Source of the DNA: JBAIYU01 sp036763085
GTDB lineage: Bacteria; Bacillota; Negativicutes; DSM-1736; Dendrosporobacteraceae
Assembly: GCF_036763085.1 (NCBI RefSeq)
Contig: NZ_JBAIYU010000007.1
Span: 62,001 to 126,000 of the forward strand
Length of the DNA: 64,000 nt
Direction of reading: 5' to 3'
Shown: piece by piece, positions 10,201-18,677 of the stretch
Layout: every line of letters starts with the position of its first letter
How positions within the stretch are numbered: position 1 is the stretch's first letter
The notes under the pieces: model-generated
What the model saw: only the letters and a program-made list of their open reading frames with translations
Told to the model about the DNA's origin: nothing
The model's database searches: none
Translations under genes and position numbers: made by a program

Positions 10201-10692
10201 GCCATAAAGCAGAGCTAAATCCTGCAGTTTATCTCTCAGCGGCGCAGCTTCCATAATTTCAGCCGTCTGCTGAAGCATTTGTGGCGTAACTGCATAATTT
10301 TTAAATTCTTGAATTATTCCTGCTAACGTTTCAGTAAAGTTGCGCTGATTGGCTGCTCTCCCTAACGTCTTTAATTGTTGACGGTTTTCCCGAAGCAGTT
10401 GACCTAAAATCATTTTTTTGCCCAGTTCGTTAATTTGAGGGCGGACAGCACCGCCTGTTTCGAGCAGTACACGATGAGCTAGCCGCCGAAACCCAAATAC
10501 ATACGCTCTCGTAAAACCGCCCAGTCCAGGAGTTTCAGTCAAATCTCGCTCAGCTTTAAAGGTAGCATGCTCAGGCAAAATAAACACCAGCGGTGAACCT
10601 TCTGGCGACTGGCGCAGACGTGCTCTTATCTCGTCAAGGCAGTGCCAAGTTTTTCCCGATCCAGCACGGCCTAATATTAAGCGTAAAGTCAA
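7225..10692 (-). CDS. addB: ATP-dependent nuclease subunit B (AddB)
   Basis: AddB is the 1155-residue second nuclease subunit of AddAB, which also scans for Chi. It begins with the degenerate helicase P-loop GRAGSGKT. The C-terminal nuclease has LVLDYKSGG and the iron-sulfur staple: a Cys in FRACPFKHF and the C-x2-C-x5-C set at C1110, C1113 and C1119. All four cluster cysteines are therefore present. The start codon is TTG at 10692 behind a strong AGGAGGTGG. It lies 11 bp after sbcC and overlaps addA. Confidence 0.96.
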   Translation of the reverse strand: MTLRLILGRAGSGKTWHCLDEIRARLRQSPEGSPLVFILPEHATFKAERDLTETPGLGGFTRAYVFGFRRLAHRVLLETGGAVRPQINELGKKMILGQLLRENRQQLKTLGRAANQRNFTETLAGIIQEFKNYAVTPQMLQQTAEIMEAAPLRDKLQDLALLYGGFSSLLAGKYTDPEDCLSLMTDKIPQSAMLSGAEVWIDGFTWFNPQEAAVLEKLLTTAKSVTITLCLADADSEEHTHETSLFHRQWNTRRKLRDLAQKLKINIEEIELEKSMRFSEAALLDHFEQHFFTYPPKVYKEDSDCLAVVEAANRRLEAEGVASEIIRLCREEGYRWRDTAILLRDAANYSDLLETVLTDYDIPFFSDRKRQPLHHPLSELIRSALESVEKWSYDPLFRCFKTDFFPVKRGQLDVLENYVLEFGIRGSKWTQDKPWTFVRRLSLGESVEVDEEQQNILDEINDIRIKAAEPLLKFSREIKAAQNVEEQTIALYNLLESLEVAQKLEAWAFKAEKAGDLEQASEHRQIWESIVQLLEQIVETCGNQQLSLGEFADIVADGLEGLKLSLIPPGLDHVTVTSLEQNSIANVKAVFLLGVNDGVLPKRGRNEGLLSDEERSLMASIGVELAPGAAADNFAERFLVYTALTRSSRRLWLSYPLADDEGKGLSPSIVIKRVREIANIKAVRSLPLEMPQGSESQYLAHPRRALSGLAANLRCYKNGAPISSLWLDVYNWARQHERYNKQLRRITAGLFHGNNPARLPQDLAGQLYTRNKRLRGSVTRFESFRACPFKHFAQYGLSLKERAIFRLQAPDLGQFLHAALKNFGETMNKAGRAWGDVSEAEYSQLCHQVVDDLAPQLQNEILLSSEQHKHLLGRLKRTVERSVRRLVEFDRASKFKPLALEMGFGRGTNALPPLVYELDEGYTLELAGQIDRIDCAEHNGKSYILVLDYKSGGAWLKLIDIYYGLKLQLLTYLLVAKNSAQHLVGSNECLSAGVLYYFLKNPVISSSVPLSMDEVSKAINSQLKMPGWVLADQEVIRLLDSQMEGRSEFLKISLKKDNTFYSNCLSYVKSTEEFELLLKHVQMLLTETAQNILAGDISISPCELNKWEACGYCRFLPVCQFDRLLEDNDYRKLTTVTDDAILKELAWKEDKDELV

Positions 10693-10703
10693 AATTCCAC
10701 CTC

Positions 10704-13700
10704 CTAACCAACCTTAAAACAAGCTGTACTCCCCTGCTGGGTTGTCGAAACTTCTAGACGGGCATCAATTCTCTCCTTCAGTTCAGGAACGTGCGAAATA
10801 ATACCCACTAGACGACCGCCTTTTTGCAGATCGATCAAGGCCTTTATTGCAAAGTCTAAGGCCTCAGGATCTAAAGTACCAAAGCCCTCATCTACCAATA
10901 TTGTATCTAAATGAATACCACCCGCATATGATTGCACTACATCAGCCAGTCCTAGTGCTAACGACAAGGACGCCAGAAAAGTTTCGCCGCCAGAAAGTGT
11001 GCCCACACCGCGGGCTGCTCCTGTGTAGTTATCGAAAACCTCCAGGTCAAGCCCTCCAGCAGCATTTTTCCTCGCCCTGTCCATAGTGCGCTGCAAATAA
11101 TATCGCCCACGACTCATTGTTTTCAAGCGAGCATTGGCTGCATCTGCAACATCATCAAGCAATGCCCCTAGTACAAAGCGCTGAAAAGTCAGTTTATATT
11201 CATTTGCCCCGTTAGCCACCTCGGCCAGGCGTCCTATAACTGAAAATTGCTGAGATACCCTCTCTAACTTTTGATTTGCGGCTGTAAGCTTATTAAACCA
11301 CTGCTCTTGACGGGCAATTAACCCAGCCCAAGTTGTCTGCACTGCCAATACTGCATTATGCTTTTCTTGAGCTTGTGCCACTTGTTGTTCTAGTGCGTTA
11401 ATATCAGGAGGAGTCAGGCCCTCTGCCGCAATTTTGGCACGCTCAAGACGCTCTTGTGCAGCAACCCTGCTATTATCAAAAACCTTTATCCGCTCTTCCA
11501 GTTTAATTAAATAGTCTGGCGATTTTTTGGCACTATCGTATTCTATTTTATCTTTGAAACCCGCTTCTATCAGTCTCACCTGGAAATTCTCTTGAGCAGA
11601 CTGCAGACGGACCTGGGCAGCTGTTAGACTATTTTGCCCGCTTACTAGGCTGGCTTGAGCTTTAGCAAGTTCATTTGCACCTTGCTGCACAGCACGCTGG
11701 GCTTTTTCAAGGTTTTGTTTGAGGCGTAAACTAAGCTCAGTAGCATTCCGTAAGGCTTCTGCCAGCACCGCGGGCTGATGAAATTCTTGTGGAACAGCTG
11801 ACTGCCTTTCATTAAGTACTGCCTCAGCTGTTTTTAATTCAGCATCAGCCTTAAGCCAATCTTTTTCTAGCTGTTCAAGCTTTGCGGCCAAACTCTTTTC
11901 ACTCTCATTAAGCTGTGACAGCTGTTTATTAAGATCTGCAGCCTTTTGCGATGCGACTACAGCTTCAGCATATCGAGCTTTAATAACCTCTAGCTTGGCT
12001 GTAAGACTTTCAATTGCTGCTGTAGCTTGTTCGGCTAATTCCTGTTCCAAATCTTTAACCCGATTCGCTAGAGTTCTACACTCTGTTTGCTGCTGACTGA
12101 AGTATGATCGTGCCTTTTCGCGCTCCTTGTCCAGCTTATCTACAACGTGCTGCTGGCCGCTAAGCTCCTTTTCGCTTGGTACCAGTTCAGTGACATTTGC
12201 CAGCCGCGGGTGTTCACAAGAGCCGCATACTGGACAAGCCGATCCTGAAGTCAAACTGGCAGCCATAACCGCCGCCTGTCCCCTATTCCATATTTCTTGC
12301 AGCTTGCTGAACCTATCCTTTGCCTCCTGATAGCTTTTCTCCAGCTCACTTATAGTTTTTTCGCTGTCAGCAAGCTTCTTTGCTGCTATTATAAACTGCT
12401 GTTGCACTGCCTCAAGCCCTTGTCGTTTTGTAATTATACGACTCAGCTCATCAGCTTCAGCTTTATACTCACCTAATTTTGCTGCTTGCTCAAGTAATAA
12501 ATGATAATCCTGCGTCTTTTGCTGCAGCGAATTTCTTAAGTCAGAAAACTCCTGGCTTACCACCGCTTTCAAGTCAGTCGCATTTTTTGCCACGTGCTGT
12601 GCTGCTGACAAAGCTTTCTGGGCTTGTACTATAGCCGACATTTTCTCACTCAGCTCGCTAAGTCTATGAACTTCCCGCACTGCCTGTTCCCGTTGGCTTT
12701 CACAGCTAAGCTCTTGGGCTAGTTTCTTCTCCGCTTCTGAGAGCTGGATGCTAGCATGCTCCATTAACTTGGATTGTTCATTGACCGCTATCTTTAAAGC
12801 ACTAATATCAGCGACTTGTTGTTTTAGATTACTTTCCGCCTCTATTAGAGTTAGAGCACGCTGAGCCTTGGCTAACTCTGCCCGTTTTTCTTCAACAAGT
12901 TCTGATTTTTCATTTAGCTGATCAAGTTCTTTCTGGGAGCTGTCTCGTTCGTTTAGCTTGGCTTGAGTCATTAAGCCCTTACTAACTGCCTGCTGAGCTT
13001 TTTTAAGAAGTTCACTTAAGACTGTTAGTTCCTCTTTCACCTCTCGCAACTTGACCCTATTAGCACTAAGCTTTTCTTCTAACTCTAGAGTGGAAGTTAC
13101 CTCAGCTTCAGCTTGAATCCAAGATTTTTCTCTATTTAATTCCTCAAAGTTTTTCTTTAAGTCCTGAGCCTTTGTCTTAAGTGTTTCCTCTATGTTTCGA
13201 TAAAGATCTGTCTTGAAAAGCGTCTGCATTATCTCCTGACGCTCAGCGGAGTTTGCAGTTAAGAGTTTGCGGAAATCTCCCTGCGGCAGCAAAACTACCT
13301 GGCGAAATTGACTGCTTTTAAACCCAAGTATGGTTTCTACTTTTCGCGTAACTTCACTCCAGCCCACAGTTACCAGCTTTGGTTCATCTTGGCCTTCGAT
13401 TGTCCAGAGCATTGCCTCAGCAGCTTTTATAGTTGTACCTTCGCCACGCTTTTTGGGTCTCTCCTGTTCAGGGCTGCGCTCTACCCGATAAACCGCTGCA
13501 CCAACAGAAAATTTAAACTCAACCTCTGTAGCCGTTGCAATTTCAGCGTGATCACTGCGAACACTTTTGCTATCCCGACTTCCGCTGGTATCGCCGTATA
13601 GAGCAAAGCATATAGCATCTAGAATAGTCGTTTTACCTGAGCCAGTTGGACCATGGATAAGAAAAAAAGATCGATTTTTTAATTCATTAAAATCGAGTTT

Positions 13701-13754
13701 CTGAACTCCGCCATAAGGACCAAAGGCACTCATGCTAAGATATAGCGGTCTCAT
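10704..13754 (-). CDS. sbcC: exonuclease subunit SbcC (Rad50-like SMC ATPase)
   Basis: SbcC is the 1016-residue ATPase of the SbcCD (Mre11-Rad50) nuclease, which opens hairpins and processes blocked DNA ends. The N-terminal ATPase half has the Walker A motif HGPTGSGKTT. Two long Ala/Glu/Lys-rich coiled coils flank a zinc-hook CPVCGSCEHP near the middle of the protein. The C-terminal half has the ABC signature LSGGETFLASLSLALGLA and a Walker B ending in LVDEGFGTLD. The start ATG overlaps the sbcD stop as ATGA and follows GGGAGG. The length is typical. Confidence 0.96.
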   Translation of the reverse strand: MRPLYLSMSAFGPYGGVQKLDFNELKNRSFFLIHGPTGSGKTTILDAICFALYGDTSGSRDSKSVRSDHAEIATATEVEFKFSVGAAVYRVERSPEQERPKKRGEGTTIKAAEAMLWTIEGQDEPKLVTVGWSEVTRKVETILGFKSSQFRQVVLLPQGDFRKLLTANSAERQEIMQTLFKTDLYRNIEETLKTKAQDLKKNFEELNREKSWIQAEAEVTSTLELEEKLSANRVKLREVKEELTVLSELLKKAQQAVSKGLMTQAKLNERDSSQKELDQLNEKSELVEEKRAELAKAQRALTLIEAESNLKQQVADISALKIAVNEQSKLMEHASIQLSEAEKKLAQELSCESQREQAVREVHRLSELSEKMSAIVQAQKALSAAQHVAKNATDLKAVVSQEFSDLRNSLQQKTQDYHLLLEQAAKLGEYKAEADELSRIITKRQGLEAVQQQFIIAAKKLADSEKTISELEKSYQEAKDRFSKLQEIWNRGQAAVMAASLTSGSACPVCGSCEHPRLANVTELVPSEKELSGQQHVVDKLDKEREKARSYFSQQQTECRTLANRVKDLEQELAEQATAAIESLTAKLEVIKARYAEAVVASQKAADLNKQLSQLNESEKSLAAKLEQLEKDWLKADAELKTAEAVLNERQSAVPQEFHQPAVLAEALRNATELSLRLKQNLEKAQRAVQQGANELAKAQASLVSGQNSLTAAQVRLQSAQENFQVRLIEAGFKDKIEYDSAKKSPDYLIKLEERIKVFDNSRVAAQERLERAKIAAEGLTPPDINALEQQVAQAQEKHNAVLAVQTTWAGLIARQEQWFNKLTAANQKLERVSQQFSVIGRLAEVANGANEYKLTFQRFVLGALLDDVADAANARLKTMSRGRYYLQRTMDRARKNAAGGLDLEVFDNYTGAARGVGTLSGGETFLASLSLALGLADVVQSYAGGIHLDTILVDEGFGTLDPEALDFAIKALIDLQKGGRLVGIISHVPELKERIDARLEVSTTQQGSTACFKVG

Positions 13755-14899
13755 ACCTTAACCTCCCTTTGCGCACGATACAGTTCGTCAACGACTGTGA
13801 TAAAGTGTTCCTCCTGCTCCTTGCTTAACTCCTGACCAGTCATTTGACCGAAGAAGGCAGCAAAAAGCTCCTTTTCGGTAAGCCGCCGATGATCGGCGCT
13901 GGGGCCTTGAAGATTTCCGCCTGCATTTAGGTTAGGACGTTCGATGTGGAGTATATTGGGGTATATTGCTTCGAGCTGGCCTCTGGCATCCAAAACCGGC
14001 TCAGTGTCCCGCAGGGTAACCATTATATAGTCGTCCATGCTTGCTCCGGACTGCGGCCCTTGTAAAAGGTCTTTAAAATACCCATCTAGACATCGTACAT
14101 CCCGCTTAGGTGAAAGGCTGATCATATCAATATTAACCTCACCCAATTCATTTAGTTCAACAACATTAATACCTTTGCGCTGATTAGACTCTGCAAAAGA
14201 GTATTTCAATAGTGATCCGGAATAACGAATATTCGCACCGCCTGCTTGCTGAGAATTATGTAGGTGCCCCAGCGCCGTGTAATTAAAAGGTTTAAAAATT
14301 GACGAGTTAACCATACAGCTGCCCCCAACCGACAATGGACGCTCAGATTCGCTTTCACTTCCTCCAGCAATAAAGGCATGAGCAATTGCGACCTTACGAG
14401 TATCCCCAGATATTTTTGCTAGTGTATGGCTTACCATTGCCTGCAGTGCTTGATCATGATCGCTAGCCTCAATTCGCATACGATCTCTGACAAGAGCTGG
14501 CTCGGCATATGTTAAAGGTACAAAATGTACTGGACCAGATTTATCATGTAAAACAACAGCATCTAGCTGCTGAAGTGAACCTATAACGTGGAGACCTTGC
14601 TTAGCCAACAGTTTGTTGCCAAATCCTAACCGTTCAGGACTGTCGTGATTTCCGGCAATCATAATAATTGGTGTCTTGTAATCCAATAATATCTTTGATA
14701 ATACATCGTCGAGCAGTTCAACGGCTTCAGTTGGCGGAACTGCTCGATCATATATATCTCCTGCTATCACTACAGCATCGGGTTTTGCTTCCTTTACCAA
14801 TTCAACGAATTGTTCTAAAACGTGACTCTGGTCGTGAGTTAAGTGAGTACCATGAAATATCCGCCCTAAATGCCAGTCTGATGTATGAATAAAGCGCAT
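13751..14899 (-). CDS. sbcD: exonuclease subunit SbcD (Mre11-like nuclease)
   Basis: SbcD is the metal-dependent nuclease partner of SbcC. The calcineurin-like phosphoesterase motifs appear in order: DWHLG at the N-terminus, GDIYDR, GNHDSPERL, a HAF histidine and GHLHNSQ. I place the start at the ATG at 14899 (MRFIHTSDWHLG), which has GGAGG seven bases upstream. An upstream in-frame ATG would put that Shine-Dalgarno inside the gene. This gives 382 residues. It is the promoter-proximal gene of sbcD-sbcC-addB-addA. Confidence 0.95.
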   Translation of the reverse strand: MRFIHTSDWHLGRIFHGTHLTHDQSHVLEQFVELVKEAKPDAVVIAGDIYDRAVPPTEAVELLDDVLSKILLDYKTPIIMIAGNHDSPERLGFGNKLLAKQGLHVIGSLQQLDAVVLHDKSGPVHFVPLTYAEPALVRDRMRIEASDHDQALQAMVSHTLAKISGDTRKVAIAHAFIAGGSESESERPLSVGGSCMVNSSIFKPFNYTALGHLHNSQQAGGANIRYSGSLLKYSFAESNQRKGINVVELNELGEVNIDMISLSPKRDVRCLDGYFKDLLQGPQSGASMDDYIMVTLRDTEPVLDARGQLEAIYPNILHIERPNLNAGGNLQGPSADHRRLTEKELFAAFFGQMTGQELSKEQEEHFITVVDELYRAQREVKV

Positions 14900-15108
14900 C
14901 GAAATCCTCCCCTGCACACGCATTGCTATTGACTAGTTTCGGTATAGCTCTGTAAAAATCCTACAACTAATATAGCGGGTAAAAATTCCAGCTTTTAAAA
15001 ATGACTTTAGCTATAAATTAACCTGCTCTATATAATTTTTTGCCATATATTCTCTTAGTCATTTTGCTGTGAACGGGAAAAACTAAATCAAGCAGGAGGT
15101 GATTAAGC

Positions 15109-15207
15109 ATGGCGAAAAAGGATACTAAAAACCAAAATAAACAACAAACTCAAGAACCTAAAAACAACAAGCCTGTTATGCCTTGCAAAAACTCACTACC
15201 TACTTAA
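15109..15207 (+). CDS. small hydrophilic Asn/Gln/Lys-rich protein, 32 aa
   Basis: A 32-residue open frame (starting MAKKDTKNQNKQQ) has a textbook Shine-Dalgarno, AGGAGGTGATT, eight bases before its ATG. It is followed within 25 bp by a strong terminator, so it forms a complete single-gene unit. The peptide is very hydrophilic, with no membrane segment and one Cys near the C-terminus (MPCKNS). I do not recognise a family. In a spore former, short Asn/Gln/Lys-rich proteins of this kind are often minor acid-soluble spore proteins, but that is only an analogy. Confidence 0.6.
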   Translation: MAKKDTKNQNKQQTQEPKNNKPVMPCKNSLPT

Positions 15208-15228
15208 TTAAAAATCGAATACTAACTT

Positions 15229-15273
15229 AAAAGAAATACCCCATATCCGTAATTGGAATGGGGTATTTCTTTT
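15229..15273 (+). terminator. terminator of the 32-aa gene
   Basis: A 16-bp inverted repeat containing AAATACCCCAT and its complement, with a T-run on the right. It lies 22 bp after the TAA of the 32-residue gene. Confidence 0.85.
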
Positions 15274-15345
15274 AAATTTAATTTCACATCTATTATTTAT
15301 CATTAACATAAAACCTGTGATTTTCTCAGTATATAACGCTTTTTG

Positions 15346-15371
15346 CTATTCCGACTAAACAGTCGGAATAG
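15346..15371. promoter_or_regulatory. perfect inverted repeat upstream of chemoreceptor gene
   Basis: Two perfect 11-bp arms (CTATTCCGACT, 15346-15356; AGTCGGAATAG, 15361-15371) are separated by AAAC. A second short repeat, GGACT-TT-AGTCC, follows immediately. There is no T-run, so it is not a terminator. It resembles a TetR-type operator or a leader hairpin; which of these cannot be decided here. Confidence 0.5.
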
Positions 15372-15459
15372 ATAGGACTTTAGTCCTGCAGAAATTTGTC
15401 AGATTTTGATGTATAGTAGTATCGAAATTAAACACATTTATTGGGAAAGGAAGATCTTA

Positions 15460-17190
15460 TTGTTTGCTAAACTAAAAATCGGTACAAAGATCAGTCTCGG
15501 GTTTGCAATCATTCTTTTAATGTTAATAATACTAGGTGGAAATTCATTTTTCTCACTTAAATCTTCACAGGAAAAACTAGAAACTATCAGCAAAGCTAAT
15601 GACCGGCTTGTACTCGCACTAAAAATTGATTCAGAGTATGTAGCTGCTGTCAGTAGTTTAAGGGCATATATTGCCTATGGGGATGAAAAGTATGTTACGC
15701 AAGCCCAAGAAAGCCTGGATACTGCATTAATTCTTGAAGATAAACTCTTGGAACTAGCAAGGGCGGAAAAAAAGCCAGAAGTTCAAAGCTTAATCGATCA
15801 AACAAACCAGTATAAAACAATGGCTTTTAACAAGCTTATCCCTTTAGTAGGAAGTTATCATAAAGCATTAAAAGCTGGTGATATGTCTCAAGCGGCTTTA
15901 TTAAAAGATCAATTTGGCGCCGTGTTAAAAACTATGGTTCCTTTTGCTACCCAAATCAATGCTATAACAACTAAATTTGCTGGCTATAATGAAGAAATCT
16001 TCAGTGACAATATTAAACTGGCTAATAAGGATTCCCAGCAGGTAATTTATACTTCAATGATTATCAGCATCGTCGCCTTACTTATCGGTATAGGTATCAG
16101 CTTCTATCTTACTAAGATTATTCGTACTCCTATCATTGAAATGCTGGGCGGAGCGCAGAGGTATGCCAACGGCGATTTGAGCAAGCCGATAAATGTAGAC
16201 TCTGCCGACGAACTAGGCGAGTTAGCACAGTCTTTTAATAAAATGCGCGATAGTTTTGTTGCTATGATTCAAAACATCGCAACCTCAGCCGAACAAGTTG
16301 CCGCTGCATCTGAACAACTTACTGCAAGCGCAGAACAATCAGCCCAAGCTTCCAATCAGGTAGCAATGACAATCACCGAAGTTGCCCAAGGCAGTGAACA
16401 ACAGATGATTTCGGTAGAAGAAGGTACTCGAGCTGTTAAACAAATGTCAAATAATATCCAGCAGGTTGCCGCTAATACCGGCACCGTAACCTCTATCGCT
16501 GGTAAAACGGCTTCCTCTGCCCAACAAGGCGGCAAAGTTATTACTTCTGCCATCAGTCAGATGAAAAACATTGAGGAGACTGTAACAAGCTCTGCTCAAG
16601 TTGTTAGCAAATTAGGTGAAAGATCCAAAGAAATAGGCCAGATAGTCAGCACCATTGCTGGCATTGCCGGACAGACTAATCTATTGGCCCTTAATGCTGC
16701 TATTGAAGCCGCACGGGCTGGCGAACAAGGACGCGGTTTCGCCGTAGTTGCCGAAGAGGTCCGCAAACTTGCTGAGCAATCTGAGGCAGCCGCAGATCAA
16801 ATTGCATCTTTAATCAGTGAGATCCAAGGTGAAACGGATCGTGCCGTAACAGCAATGAATAACGGTACCCGTGAAGTTAAAACAGGAGCTGAGGTTGTAT
16901 ATACAGCTGGTAAGGCCTTCAATGATATTGAAACTTTAATTAATGATGTACTGAGCCAAGTAACCCATATATCCAAATCCATTCAAGAAGTAGCAACAGG
17001 CAGTTCAACAATTGTTGCATCAGTTCAGACAATCGATGAAATCAGCCGAACAACCGCTAGTCAAACTCAGACTGTAGCAGCGGCAACTGAAGAACAGTCT
17101 GCCTCAATGGAAGAGATAGCATCATCTAGTCAGACACTTGCCAAAATGGCTGAAGATTTACAAGTTGCAGTTCAAAAATTCAAAATGTAG
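15460..17190 (+). CDS. methyl-accepting chemotaxis protein
   Basis: This is a membrane chemoreceptor that would relay a ligand signal to CheA/CheW. From the N-terminus it has a transmembrane helix (about residues 10-30), an all-helical extracellular sensor of about 160 residues, a second transmembrane helix (about 193-215), a HAMP linker and a signalling domain with the conserved hairpin tip AGQTNLLALNAAIEAARAGE. I take TTG at 15460 (MFAKLKIGTK) as the start because GGAAAGGAAG precedes it; the longer frame from 15406 lacks a ribosome site. This gives 576 residues. The ligand is unknown, and no chemotaxis operon is adjacent. Confidence 0.92.
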   Translation: MFAKLKIGTKISLGFAIILLMLIILGGNSFFSLKSSQEKLETISKANDRLVLALKIDSEYVAAVSSLRAYIAYGDEKYVTQAQESLDTALILEDKLLELARAEKKPEVQSLIDQTNQYKTMAFNKLIPLVGSYHKALKAGDMSQAALLKDQFGAVLKTMVPFATQINAITTKFAGYNEEIFSDNIKLANKDSQQVIYTSMIISIVALLIGIGISFYLTKIIRTPIIEMLGGAQRYANGDLSKPINVDSADELGELAQSFNKMRDSFVAMIQNIATSAEQVAAASEQLTASAEQSAQASNQVAMTITEVAQGSEQQMISVEEGTRAVKQMSNNIQQVAANTGTVTSIAGKTASSAQQGGKVITSAISQMKNIEETVTSSAQVVSKLGERSKEIGQIVSTIAGIAGQTNLLALNAAIEAARAGEQGRGFAVVAEEVRKLAEQSEAAADQIASLISEIQGETDRAVTAMNNGTREVKTGAEVVYTAGKAFNDIETLINDVLSQVTHISKSIQEVATGSSTIVASVQTIDEISRTTASQTQTVAAATEEQSASMEEIASSSQTLAKMAEDLQVAVQKFKM

Positions 17191-17198
17191 TATAACCG

Positions 17199-17226
17199 GA
17201 ACTGCCAAGCTATAGCTTGGCAGTTC
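17199..17226. terminator. terminator between chemoreceptor and germination operon
   Basis: A 28-bp perfect palindrome made of GAACTGCCAAGCTA and its complement, followed by a T-rich tail on the plus side. It lies between the convergent chemoreceptor gene and the last gene of the ger operon. Confidence 0.8.
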
Positions 17227-17227
17227 T

Positions 17228-17392
17228 TTATTTATCAGTTATAAATCGATACACTGGTAGAGCCAATCCTATTAGGATAATAATATACACACCATAGGCA
17301 CCTATTTTATTTCCGTTTTGTTTAAGCCATTTACTAAAGGTTAGGGCATGCACTCCAGCGACTAGACTTAATCCAGCAATTATATAATCCAT
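17228..17392 (-). CDS. small membrane protein at end of ger operon, 54 aa
   Basis: A 54-residue frame starts at ATG 17392, only 6 bp after the gerC stop. Its AGGAG sits in the last codons of gerC, so it is translationally coupled to the germination operon. The product has two hydrophobic helices (about residues 2-19 and 31-47) joined by a short basic loop (KWLKQNGNK). I do not recognise a named family. Small membrane proteins are known accessories of some GerA-type receptors (GerD and small D-subunits), so a role in the germinosome is plausible but inferred only from position. Confidence 0.65.
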   Translation of the reverse strand: MDYIIAGLSLVAGVHALTFSKWLKQNGNKIGAYGVYIIILIGLALPVYRFITDK

Positions 17393-17398
17393 TGTTTT

Positions 17399-18646
17399 TT
17401 ACTCCTGTTGCATTTCATTCGGGCTTGTTCTCATCATAAAGCCAGTCCGGCGAACTTTACTATTAACAACTACTTGGATTTCGGCATTCTGGTACATATC
17501 ATGCCAATCAAGTTTCTTAAGATCATTATAATAACGCAGTTTAGGTCTAATGTAATAACCAAGACCAGCTGCATCACTGCCTAAACTCTGGGTGACCTTT
17601 AACATATCTTCAACATCAGCTTTCACTACTGTTGTCAGCTGCTGCTCAAGAAGTTCTCGATACTCCTTTGATTCATAGTTGATACCAGAGCCGATTGCTG
17701 TTATTTCAGCTTCTACCATAATATCAATTTTAAATACAGCTCTTCCGTTAACAATATTAGCTTCAATCTTCGGGTTACGACCTTGTTCTACTTCTAGATT
17801 TACAGCCATTTTAGGTTCTAACGGATCGGCAACAACAAAGAACCCGCGGCCGAACTTTCCCTGTACGAAAGTTAGTCCTCTTGTTTGTTTGTTATTTAGA
17901 TAACCCGCCAGTTTATCATTGTTAAAGACGGCTACACCTATAAAGTCTGCAGGATTGGCCGTCCTTTCAGTGCTGCCTGCCAAATATTCGCCTGTCTTGT
18001 CTATAGCACCTTTTTCTGTCGACTTTTTCTCTTTGGCTTGACTTTTTGTAATACCCACTAACGTTAAATATGGATCGGCACAACAACTTTTTAAGCTTGT
18101 GAAATAGTCATGAATTGTCGATGACAAAAAATTACTGCTTTGATCCGAAGCATTCATCATTGTTTCTATATAACGCGATGGCGAAACCTCAAGCTGTGGC
18201 TTGTTTGATTCGATGAATTCCTTTGCTGTACCTTCTCTTACAGTCATCAAAAACATACTTCCTCGATATTCACGAAACCGCGGTAAGGCAGGCAGGGTCT
18301 TGGCAATACCTTCCCGAGCAATCTTTTCGCCTACTATAAAGGCTTTAACATGGGATAAGGTTAAGTATCTTGATACAGAGCTGTTCGCTAAATCTCTGGC
18401 TTCTGCAAAAGAGTCAGCTTTTACCGAAATAAGAGCTGTCGCTTCCTTAATATCTTTAGGGGCGCCTTCTCCGCCAAAACTCCGCGGTATTGCTATTTGA
18501 AAAGTAAATTCGAGCTTGTCTTCCTTATCACGGTCGACGCCAACGAGCAGAACATATGCTAACTCGTCGGACTCTCTTGCTCCATTACAGCCTGTTAGTG
18601 TTATGCAGAGCATAATCATTAAAACAACGATCGCTATTCGAGGCAT
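17399..18646 (-). CDS. spore germination lipoprotein, GerAC family
   Basis: This 415-residue protein is the C subunit of a GerA-type nutrient germination receptor in the spore inner membrane. A signal peptide ends in a lipobox (LTGC, Cys at about residue 20) for lipid anchoring. The conserved early motif AYVLLVGVDRD and the family's C-terminal domain are present, including a run ending in WHDMYQNAEIQVVVNSKVRRTG. The ATG follows AAGGGGG. It is the third gene of a gerA-gerB-gerC operon. Confidence 0.92.
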   Translation of the reverse strand: MPRIAIVVLMIMLCITLTGCNGARESDELAYVLLVGVDRDKEDKLEFTFQIAIPRSFGGEGAPKDIKEATALISVKADSFAEARDLANSSVSRYLTLSHVKAFIVGEKIAREGIAKTLPALPRFREYRGSMFLMTVREGTAKEFIESNKPQLEVSPSRYIETMMNASDQSSNFLSSTIHDYFTSLKSCCADPYLTLVGITKSQAKEKKSTEKGAIDKTGEYLAGSTERTANPADFIGVAVFNNDKLAGYLNNKQTRGLTFVQGKFGRGFFVVADPLEPKMAVNLEVEQGRNPKIEANIVNGRAVFKIDIMVEAEITAIGSGINYESKEYRELLEQQLTTVVKADVEDMLKVTQSLGSDAAGLGYYIRPKLRYYNDLKKLDWHDMYQNAEIQVVVNSKVRRTGFMMRTSPNEMQQE

Positions 18647-18677
18647 ATCTTTCCCCCTTAAGCTTCTGACTACGTAC

